Source: Theristus sp. LFF4_11 (Eukaryota > Nematoda > Chromadorea > Monhysterida > Xyalidae). From it: 64,000 bases of DNA. The stretch's first letter is position 1. Every line of letters begins with the position of its first letter. Below the pieces are notes generated by a model. It searched no databases and was not told where the DNA came from. It saw only the letters and a list, made by a program, of their open reading frames with translations. The stretch lies in contig JASANC010002231.1 of the NCBI GenBank assembly GCA_030248135.1, positions 61,386-125,385 of the forward strand, read 5' to 3'. Shown piece by piece: positions 55,074-64,000 of the stretch. The translations under genes were made by a program, and so were the position numbers.

Positions 55074-56385
55074 TCACGTCAATGATAACGAGTTGTGCAG
55101 ATCGGCGTTGAAATACGGCGACAGCGACTTGGCACGGTGCTCGAACACGATGAACGATGGACAGCCGCCCATGCAGTCCCAGCTCAGTGAACGTGTCTGC
55201 AGAAGGACGGAGCAAAGTGAAAACTGAAGCGGCGGTTGGGGTGGGGGCGTGTAGCATGGCGTACTCGTGATTGAACACCAGCTATGATGTTGTTTGCGCT
55301 GTGGTGAACTGATTCGCGGGACTTTTCGCACAGGTGATCAAAAACCGCTCTTGGGTCCAAAAACAGTTTATGCTGCCAAAATGGGGAACGAGTGCTTTTC
55401 GTCGCCGCCGCAGTTTCTGCTGACAGGGCTCTTTGAATTTACCATTGCCGACATTATACATGGATGCATGACAATAATATTCCGCTTCAGAACAGCCAAC
55501 TTCTACGACCATCAAGCACAGAGATCCGTGAAACGTTGCACCGGTGCAACTTTACTGCACGACATTCCATCCAGCTGCCAATTTCCAGCCCACCCCACAC
55601 TAGGATTTTTTCCAAAAAGTCGGTTCTGCAATTTGCAGAAATTCGTCAAACAACTTTTTGCAAATGAAATTTGGTTTCTGCAAGTCTTGAAACATGACAC
55701 AAAATGGTTTTTTTGCGCCAGTTAAGTGTCTATTTTACAACGATGGCTCAACCATGCAATTGCAATTGCACCGTTTTACCGCAGAATTTACCGCAGATTC
55801 AGAAAAATATAAAAGGAACCCCAAAGCAAACCAGGATTGCCAAACCAACCAAACCGCCAAGTGGCCACACACCGACCTGCGCGTCGCTGCGGACCGGCTG
55901 AAATTCGCCGGCGATGTTGGCGGCACCGTAGCAGACCAAGAGCAGACTGAGCACCGTCTGCACGCGAATGTCGGTCGGCAGGTGCGTGAACGCTTGATCC
56001 GTCAGCCTGCGCAACGAAAAAGCGAAGCTGTCGCGACACATTGCCTTGCCACTGCGGAACGGCGGCGATTCAGCGTGCACGAGACGAGAAACGTTGCAGG
56101 ACCGTTGTGGTTTTTATCACCACGTTCCCTTTCCGAAAGCGAATGACGGCTAACCGTGTTCGTTCAACAATGTTACGCAGTTCAACAATGCAAGAAAACG
56201 TTGTTCTGTATATCGGAAAATTCCAAACCAAATTAACCAATTCAAGGAGTTTGAAGGAAACGTGGTTTTTTTGAACACCCAAGGACTCCACTCTTCTGCT
56301 CACCCACCTCAAATACGACCGATGCTGCGTCGCAGATAACGCAGAGTGCAACAATGAAATCAGGCCGAAAATGCAGAGGACTTTC
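55074..56385 (-). CDS. EMC5: EMC5, 5'-truncated copy (unit 2)
   Basis: Exons: 56308-56385 (partial), 55877-56006 and 55074-55196. Content and breakage are as in the unit 1 copy: the coding segment from VLCIFGLISLLHSA onward is intact, but the N-terminus and start are replaced at 56386 by the truncated NDUFAF6 last exon of unit 3. Exon lengths equal those of the unit 1 copy, so the truncated copies have not accumulated frameshifts since duplication. Confidence 0.85.
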
Positions 56386-59114
56386 GGAACAAATCGGACG
56401 CGGTGCCGACGAGCAACGCCGGTCGCCAGGCGGGCGGGATCTCGGCGCGGTGCGATCGTGCGTCGATCAGGTTCGCTTGCGTCGTGCGGCAGAGGCACTG
56501 GGCGACGTGCGCCACCTGCACCGGCTTCAGACCACGCGCCACCTGCAGATCGAAGAACAAAACAACGTGGTGTTGCCTATGACCAGCGTTCCATTCCGTT
56601 TTATTTCGCGAACAAGCAGGAAACTCCGATAAAACTGTATGAACAGCGTGCTTTGAAGTCGTGTGAAATATGGACGCGGGGATGATGCGACACAAGCCCG
56701 TTTTTGCCCGTTCAAGTGACGTGCACTTGCCTGACTAGCAGTGATCTCAAACTGTGCCATCAAGTCCTCCGGCAGTAGCACCACGTTCCTGGCGAGCAGT
56801 GGCGCAGCGGATCTCATCAGCGTCACAATGCCCATTGCAGATGCAAGCGCGACACAAGCGAGCGTCACCTGCGCTGCGCAGAAACAGACGGTCATAGTTG
56901 GCTGGTTGTTCTGGCATTTTAGGCAATCTGTTTTAGCCACGGCTAACCCTGAAAAGCGTACAAAACGCCGTCGAGCAGGGTGTCAATCGAGTTCTCTCTG
57001 TCATTAAGTGCCTATACACCTCTCGGCGGGGCTCGATCCCTCGAACACACAGACAATAGTCGCAACGCGATACCACCAGGCCGCGTGGGCGACAACTTGG
57101 CTTTGCATATCGTGCACAGAAGCAACAGAACAGACTTTTTCGGTTTTGGTGGACACACACGAGACGAAAGGATCGGCGAAACTGAAATTCCGGGCTGCTG
57201 TGCCTGACAAGCACAAATAAAAAAACACTTTTAAGAATGTATACAAATCAGCTCAGAGCACATGCCATTCCACTTCGATCGGACACGCACGAAAAAAGTG
57301 GGCTGTGGTGGTTGATTAACAAAGTGACCGGCTTTCAGACCGGGCCGTAAAACCGCAATAAAAAAAGACAAGCGACAGCGGCGTTCGTAAACATTCGACT
57401 TCTCACGAAGCGAACGAAAGCAACGAGAACAAGCACAGCCAACCGGCAGCGAGTGTGCGGCGTTGCCAGCAGCGGAGTGTCTGCTCAGCTCGCGCAGCAC
57501 CACACCGAGCAGCACGCCGTGTGTCTCACGGCCGTACGCCTGCAGCAATCTGGGCACGATGTCACAAACAGTCGTCACCGCATGGCACCACGATAGCTAC
57601 TGTATTCGGTTCGGTCTTGACACGATCTTGGAGATCTGTTGAAAACTGCAACGAAATGGGCTGAAAGAAATTCGGATCGAAGGACCACCAACCAACCAGC
57701 GGATTGCCAATAATTTAGAGTTCGCCTGCACCTGCACCTCCTCGACCGAGCGCATCGCGCGATCGCCCAACGTCGCCTGTCTCGCGCGTATCAAACGCGA
57801 CAAGTCACGGTGCAACGAGCGGTCGGCGGCGAACGACTTCAGTGCGAGCACTGCTGGCTGTCTGCAAATGAGGCGGCGCGACAATGGAAAAGCCTCCTGC
57901 CCTGCGTGGCTCAGTGGAAAGGACTCGGTCTTGCAACCACAAGGTCAACGGTTCAACCCCCCCCCCCCCCGCGGAGGACTACATACACACTTGTGCCGCA
58001 CGTGTACAGTCGTAACTCTATAACTTATCCAATTGGCTGATTGGTTGATGCATGCATTCTGTGCATCAATTGCTGTGGAGGCGGAGTCTGGCTAGCAAAG
58101 AATCTATGCATCACGTGACCAGCAACCAATCAGCTAGTTACATATCTTATAGAGTTAGACTGTAGCTGTGAATCGTATCGAATCTGCGCCGGTCATCAAT
58201 CGACAAATTTTCCGAATCGCTACCTTTCGGAGTTCTAGCCGGCCAAAGCCACCGAAATCGCGATAAAGAGAGGACTCGGACGACTGTGCCACGGAGCGGG
58301 ACTGTCCGTCTCGCGGGGGCACAGGCCCACGGGGTGGAGCCCCCCGGCGTCCATTCACCCCTACACCAAGCCACCGAAGTTTCGTAACGTCCGGCTTTCG
58401 AAAACGGCTACAATCGCAGAAACCAGCAGGCGCCCGACCGTGGCAGTGGCGAGCGCGTCGCCCCGAACAAAGCGTCGACCGTGTGCTGCCAGAACTGCAG
58501 TCGGTGGATGCCCGCAGTGCCCGTCCAGCGTTCGATTTGATCGCGAATCAGCGCCAGCTCAATGTTCACCGCACGCACCTGCCGCACAATGCGAACACAA
58601 ACAACGGGTAGATTAAAAAGAGAAGCGTTTTTAAAACAGAGCCACCAGGAATACGGTATCCACCGTGTTCGGTCTCGGCACGATGCTTCCTGCAAACGTC
58701 ACTAGTCGCTAAAAGAGTTCAGTACAACTCCGTGCCATGTTCGACTTTTTCTTGCAGAACCGTGTAGCCACTACAAATCCAACTGTATGGCAGTCCAGTT
58801 GGCCTTTGACGTTCTCCGGTTATTTTTTTGTCCGAAATCAGTACCTTTTGTCCTTTGAGAATCTCATCTCATCTGTCTTGAAACCAGTTTCCGAAACCAG
58901 AACCACAGACCGTGAATACTTTCGGCTGTATGGCAGGTGGCAGCAGCAACGTGCAGAGGTAGCCCTCGTAATCGCGACTTTTCGTGATCCGCTTGCAGTA
59001 GTCAATAGACGTTGCATCACAGTTCGCATCCACTGCGTTCGCACGATTTCTGGTGCAATTGTGCTTCGTGCTGCTTCGAAATATTGCTCTGCATCCAGTG
59101 GAGGTCGCTAACAT
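56360..59114 (-). CDS. NDUFAF6: NDUFAF6 copy 3, C-terminus replaced
   Basis: Exons: 58911-59114, 58412-58578, 57738-57861, 57444-57539, 56731-56868 and 56360-56542, all the same length as in copy 2. The protein ends TASDLFRKSSAFSA like copy 2. The identical junction in copies 2 and 3 shows that one duplication junction was itself copied. The GC donor of intron 5 is conserved. Confidence 0.85.
57901..57978 (+). mobile_element. tRNA-like sequence, unit 3
   Basis: Orthologous to 33749-33825, with TGGCTCAGTGG and GGTTCAACCCC boxes and a C run. Confidence 0.5.
58006..58165. mobile_element. MITE, unit 3 copy in NDUFAF6 intron 2
   Basis: Orthologous to 33854-34016 with the same inverted ends. Confidence 0.75.
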
Positions 59115-59614
59115 TGTTTCAATTCATCTGAATAACGCCGGAATCCATTGCTTGGCTCCCGAATGCAACTTAGGATGGCACAGGAAAAGGTAATGGCATG
59201 TTTTCAGAAAACAAACTGATTTTCGCAAGAATTAATGAAACGCCATTTTGTGACATCTTGCACTAAAATACTGGCGAGACGCTCGGTCCGATAAAGATAG
59301 CCAGCTACTGACCAAATTTTTTGCTTCCGAAGGCATAAAATAGGCATTGACCTACAAGGATTGTTTTTGCTGAAATTTTCCGCAAATTTTGCTAATTTTA
59401 GACAAAATACACTTTTATCTTTCATTTTAGCATTCTTAAATACAATTTAGCTATTTTTACCCATTTTTTAGCGTTTTTGCTACCTATCTAATCAATATCA
59501 ATTTTTTGACCGGTCTGCCAAGTCCACTTGCGCCCCCAAATTTCCTCAGCCACTTTACCTCACAATTTACCTAAAAAATTTGCTCCAGCTACTTCGTCTA
59601 CCGTCTACGGTCGC

Positions 59615-59851
59615 GTCTGTAGCGCAGGTGTAGGGCTTTCGTCTACCGTTCTGTAGGTGGAAAGTTCGAACCCCGCTGCGGACATGGCACACAATGGAGA
59701 AACAAAAGTGACCAACAACAACCAATGGTCGACTCCCTCCAGAGCCGAGGGTAAATTGGGCTCTGGCAGTATTGCCCGTTTCCGCCGGAGTTTGGTACCT
59801 TATGGTTTCCAGAACCGGCGCGCGAACAAATATAATAAAAAAATAAAAAAA
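59615..59851 (+). mobile_element. tRNA-derived SINE, intact reference copy
   Basis: The head GTCTGTAGCGCAGGTGTAGG ends in GCTGCGGAC, and the first seven bases (GTCTGTA) pair with TGCGGAC as an acceptor stem. AGTTCGAACCCC is the B box. The unrelated body includes CTCCAGAGCCGAGGGTAAAT and TTTGGTACCTTATGGTTTCC, and the tail is ACCGGCGCGCGAACAAATAT followed by A-rich sequence. Length is about 237 bp. Confidence 0.87.
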
Positions 59852-60315
59852 TACATCGCCCCCCCCTCGGAACTGAAACAACTATGCCAAGACGCCATCA
59901 GCCAATCACTACAAATCCAACTTTCCATCTTCACGATCCTCTCCTGAGTCTCCTCGGTTCGACCGACACATGACGGCGTGTCAGACAGTTGAATGTCATT
60001 TATTTTCGTTCTTTGACACGCGTGAACCAAAAATTCGGACCAATTTGACACTTTCGACAAAATTCACGGCACTAAAAAAATAATTTGACACATTTAAAGT
60101 TGACAAAACATTTTGAATTTTTAAAAATTTTGATGTCGCTCTGACACCAGTGGAACATGCAACCGATAAGAAAATATGGCGCCGAAAGTGGATCAACTGC
60201 GTGTTTGCTCTTTTATTCCGACAATGAACGAACGCAAAACAACTATCAATGAGAGACACGACCACACAAACAACTGACATTATTACTCATCGCAAACACA
60301 GATGTTTCTCAAAAT

Positions 60316-61345
60316 CAATCAATCAATCAATCAATCAATTTTATTTGTATGCCTCACGGCCAGTTCACATCAACACATTCACAAAACTTCCATTATGCAA
60401 AACAAACACAATTGATGTCACAAAAAAACCTTGATTCATTGTCACAAAAAAATTGATGTCACAAAGAAACACAAGATTATTGATGAACTTGGTGAATGCA
60501 TGAATGAAAGCAAGCAAAAAGTCGATGCAAACGAATGGGCAGATGACTGCCCGGGTATTCACACAAAGAAACAAAATCCACAAAATAAAACCAACCGTCG
60601 ACAGTCAGAAACAATGAATGTTAAAAAAACGCGCAAACACAATTGAAGCTTGAGAGAAGAAATAAATAAAATAGCGCGATCACGAACCGACAACATCAGA
60701 CAGCGAACAACGGCCACGATTGACATTCAGGCACGATTAAATAAAGCAAGAGAAAGCAAAATAAACACGGCACAGTTGCTTTTCTTTTCTTCATCGCAGT
60801 TTTTCTCTCTTGTTTTTTTTTCTTTTTTTTCTTTTTTTTTTGTTTTTTTTTGTTATTTTTTTGTTCATGGGCTCTTATTTTTCCTGTGCCATCCCAAATA
60901 CAGCTAACAGCAAGTGATGAGCAACAGCAAGCAAGTAACAGTGCTAGTTAACAAAAAGAATGCCCTGAACACAAAAGCCACAAGAGCACACAGAAAAAAC
61001 GCGAGATAAAAAGAGCTGTGACATGGACACACACTTGCACCAGATACAAGAAAAAAGAAAACAACACGAAACGTCGCACAAAAGAGCACATGTGATTCAA
61101 AACAAAAACGCAATCACATTCAGTTGAACATGTTTCAAAACAAAACAAAACAAAACAAAGAGTGCTGGCGGCTGGGCGGACTCTCCTGTCTATTCCAATG
61201 CAGCAGAAAATTTACCAAAGACAAATGAATGAATTTTTTTATATTCCTGTGTTTTGAGACGCCTCCGAAAACTGGCTGTAGTTGGTGAGGTGACAGTTTC
61301 ATCAGACAAAAGATTCCAGAGATGTATGGTCCTAACGCACCAAAA
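60316..61345 (-). mobile_element. LINE, 5'-truncated 3' end
   Basis: Absent from units 1 and 2. On the minus strand the inner end encodes VRTIHLWNLLSDETVTSPT and SFRRRLKTQ, the familiar R-x-x-x-x-WN...F-x-x-x-L C-terminus of LINE (CR1/Jockey-like) polymerases. After about 900 bp of untranslated-like sequence it ends GCCGTGAGGCATACAAATAA, then an (ATTG)n tail at 60316-60345. A long pyrimidine run lies at 60780-60870. Confidence 0.75.
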
Positions 61346-61557
61346 AATCACATCAGAAACTGCGTGAACCCTCCATCAAACAAACACAACGTTCTTCAGA
61401 AAATGCACAACAAAAAAACACAAATTCGATAAAAAAGGAAGGCATCAAAACAAAATTCTCTGCTTTTCAGCCTCACTGACGTCTCATGCACAGAAAACAA
61501 CCGTGAAGAAGGTTTCCCATCAACACCGCGATTTTTTCACTTTGTTTGAAAAACAAT

Positions 61558-62250
61558 GGATTTGAAAAAAAAGATGATCACCAACAACGAACAAACTGAA
61601 GAACTCGTTTCAATAAGTTCATCAGCGACCCAACAACAACAAACTATCGAGATGGAATGCTAATATCTTTTATTTTGGTCCCGTGTCTCAATGCGCGCAT
61701 AGATGGCTAAGCAGTCTCATGCACGACACGGGAATTCAAAATTGGCAAAGGGATCCGAGTGCCCTGCATAAGGCCTGGTCATTTAGGCTATTCTGAATCA
61801 CCATACACAGACTGAAATTAGTTTCCTTTTACGTCCACAAGCGCATTGAGTCGCAGGTCTTAAAGGAACGATAATAGCAGAAAAATGGCACCAAAACCAA
61901 GCTGATGAAGATGAAGACAGAACAATTGAACTAAAAATAAGTTTTTTAATGTTTCACCCGACAGTTCCAAAAGTATTCTGGCGAAACTGATTTCTTCAAT
62001 TAAAAGTTCCATACTGGCAAGAACAGAAGTAGCAAACCAAACGAATAAAACTTTTGAAGATACAAATTTGATTGGACCAGATATTGAATGAATAGTTTTT
62101 CCATAAAGAAAACATTCCTATTTCCAGAGTTGACCATATCATAAAACCACACAAAGAAACACCAGAACCTGAAAACACCAAAACGAGAAAAACACAAAAA
62201 ATGTTCGAACTTTCTGTCGTTACCTGCCGTGACTGCCAAATCTTTTATTC
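61558..62250 (+). pseudogene. Decayed plus-strand gene remnant (unit 3), interrupted
   Basis: Corresponds to 39887-40365, but a 215-bp insertion at 61663-61877 splits the first stretch after GAGATGGAATGC. Confidence 0.35.
61663..61877 (+). mobile_element. Small tRNA-derived SINE insertion
   Basis: Present only in unit 3. GATGGCTAAGCAGTC resembles an A box and GGGATCCGAGTGCC a B box, about 40 nt apart. It is unrelated to the 237-bp SINE. The target duplication is unclear. Confidence 0.5.
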
Positions 62251-62306
62251 CTTCGTTTTATTTCGCTAAACGCGGGAAACCCTGATAAAAATGAATGAAC
62301 AAAGCG

Positions 62307-64000
62307 TCATACGAAGGAAGATCTCACTACTCCCACATCAAATCGCAACCCGGTGGATGTGCTCTTGAACTTGATCGCATACTTCACCACTCGCAGTTCC
62401 GTGTAGCCACGCCATCCGAATGTCTGATCCATTGCCGACGTGGCTTGGCGATCGTTGAACGAGGACGACAAACGGAAGTCTGAAACGAAAAGCGCACACA
62501 GATTGTTTAGAAGATGGCTACCGTTTTTTTGAATGTTCAATTTTCATCGTGCCCCATTTTTTTCAGTGCAATACATCGAACCTGCGTATGTACAGGCACA
62601 GGGACACTGCGACAAGAAATGAAAACACAGCTGTGCAACACTGCTCATTTGTTTTTTCAATGCAAAACAACTGAATTGTGTGATGTTTCGCTGCATTTCG
62701 ACCTGGCCAACATCAGACGCAGAAGAGCGGTGAGCAGACTAGTGCTGTGCCGTTTTTGAACAATAACAAGAAATGTGCTCGGAAACCAAGATGCCATCAA
62801 TCAATCACTGTCAATCTTACACCCTATCTCCACGATCCTTTTCTCCGTTCGACCGGCACGTGACGGCGTGTCAAACAGTTGCACCAGCTTCAGGGCGTCC
62901 ACCAACGAGAAGCCGCTTGGACACTGTGCAGCTTTAAGAGTGTGCAGCTGCGGACAGCCCTCGGCCAATTTGGGCAACACGAATGCAACACTGAAGATGT
63001 AAAGGTGAATGAAGTGATGCATGCACAACAAAAATGACAACATTGTTCGTGGGATGATCCTGTTCTGACAATCGCTAACGATCCTCTCTTGTCAGCACGT
63101 ACGGTGCTTTGTGGTGCAGTGCAACAATTCTGCGAAATAACTTATTACGACTCACAGTTCAAAATCCAATGCGCCACCCCAACGGACTGCTTCTGTGCGA
63201 TACAAAGTGAGTTCTTCCAACGTCGCCTGCCGCCCAACGTCCCACTGAAGCCAAAACTGCGCTTGTTGGGTGTCATCTGTGAAACCATCCCAACGAAGAT
63301 CCACAACACGCAGCGTGTTCGGTGGCAGTTCGTTCAACGCGTCTGCCAGATCCACCGGGCGCCATTCATCGTTGAACTTCATGCCCCACAACTTCAGTTC
63401 ACGCAGCTGTGTGTGCTGGACGGTCAGCAGCGCACGGCACAACAGTCCCAGCATGCTCGCGTCCTCACACCGATCAAAGTCCAACAAGTACGTCTGCAGG
63501 TTGTGACATTCGCCGATGGCTGACGCGAGTTCGCAGACAATGACCTTTGGGACACCATGACGCATATCCAACACCAGTCGCACGTTCGTGTTCGCACGGT
63601 TGGCCATCGTCCTCAACAGCAGACTCAGCGTGTGCGCTTGCTTTTGATGCAGGCATCCGGAAGCCAAGCGAAAACCTGAAAAGAACACGATCCTGGTGCA
63701 GAAAAATTAAAGCCAGCCAAGAATCACCACAAATCTGACCATTTCATCTTTGAAGTATTCCCAAGATATGAATCAAATCTTACACGTTCCCACAGTGATT
63801 GGCTTCGTCCACTGGCTGTCAGTGCCAAACACGATGGGTGCCCACTGTTGCAGCAAATCCAACTGTCTGCGCGAGAAGCGGCGCAGCCCGTCAACCCAAA
63901 TCTCAGTGACACACGATCGCAGCATTGCCACCCACCCTTTCACTGTTTTACACGTGCGCTTGTCTTCGTTTCGTTCCTACACAGATAAAAAACGCAATTT
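62307..64000 (-). CDS. F-box / leucine-rich repeat protein, paralogue 3 (partial)
   Basis: Exons in the window: 63784-63976, 63156-63675, 62860-62990 and 62307-62479; the F-box exon lies beyond the right edge. Phases close as in the other two copies. LRR strands again differ: LRELKLWGMKFNDEW, LRVVDLRWDGFTDD, LHTLKAAQCP, and a tail ending GVVRSSFV. Against paralogue 1, exon 2 is 6 nt, exon 3 9 nt, exon 4 6 nt and exon 5 6 nt shorter, all multiples of three. The exon 2 donor has shifted to ACGT|GTAAGA. Confidence 0.8.

Larger units (their letters stand above)
45322..56385. repeat. Tandem duplication unit 2 (11.1 kb)
   Basis: Starts and ends at the same GGAACAAATCGG junction as unit 1. Same gene order as unit 1. 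It lacks the unit 1 transposon but has a private 1.4-kb element at 48670-50080 and a local duplication in F-box intron 1 (about 53270-53520, repeated CAGGGGCTCAGTGGT). Confidence 0.93.
56386..64000. repeat. Tandem duplication unit 3 (partial, 7.6 kb in window)
   Basis: Begins at the third GGAACAAATCGG junction and runs off the right edge inside the F-box gene. Private insertions are a 5'-truncated LINE (60316-61345) and a small SINE (61663-61877). The SINE at 59615-59851 is uninterrupted here and gives the ancestral empty site for both transposon insertions in units 1 and 2. Confidence 0.92.

Overview
This window is nuclear DNA of an animal. Genes are split into many short exons joined at GT-AG (a few GC-AG) introns, and the recognisable products are metazoan: a DEG/ENaC channel, a BTG/Tob protein, NAC-beta (BTF3), TRAPPC13, a glycoprotein-hormone-type LGR receptor, NDUFAF6, EMC5 and F-box/LRR proteins. 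The compact genes, the expanded F-box family and a dispersed GGTCTCGACACGAT-type repeat (I recall similar intergenic motifs from Caenorhabditis) favour a nematode, but the species and even the phylum are inferred, not proven. No prokaryotic features, CRISPR arrays or intact tRNA genes were seen.

Left part (1-32.2 kb), single-copy genes. 187-384 (-) is the first exon of a DEG/ENaC channel that leaves the window. 1934-3151 (-) is a C6orf120/UPF0669 homologue. 4584-6510 (+) is a BTG/Tob gene. 6.9-9.25 kb is a gene-free block of direct and inverted repeats. 9552-13407 (+) is NAC-beta, whose third intron carries an antisense Penelope-like reverse transcriptase fragment flanked by MITE ends. 15315-19631 (+) is TRAPPC13. 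20886-29675 (-) is a 16-exon LGR whose exon phases all close (913 codons); it lacks the arginine of its E/DRY motif.

Right part (32.2-64 kb) is a tandem triplication. Unit 1 is 32224-45321, unit 2 is 45322-56385 and unit 3 is 56386 to beyond the window. Each unit carries, on the minus strand, NDUFAF6, an F-box/LRR gene and EMC5 (EMC5 of unit 3 lies off-window), plus a decayed plus-strand gene remnant. The repeat junction falls inside the last exon of NDUFAF6 and the first exon of EMC5. NDUFAF6 is therefore complete only in unit 1 and has a substituted C-terminus in units 2 and 3, and the two visible EMC5 copies have lost their start. NDUFAF6 copies are nearly identical, whereas the F-box copies differ at LRR strand positions, with every exon-length difference a multiple of three.

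Each unit also received private insertions that serve as clean before/after comparisons. Unit 1 has a 3.5-kb long-TIR element with a perfect 8-9 bp target duplication that contains two Helitron-like elements in tandem. Unit 2 has a 1.4-kb TIR element carrying gene-like fragments and a SINE. Unit 3 has a 5'-truncated LINE and a small SINE. A tRNA-derived SINE of about 237 bp, ancestral to the units, is the target of the first two insertions.
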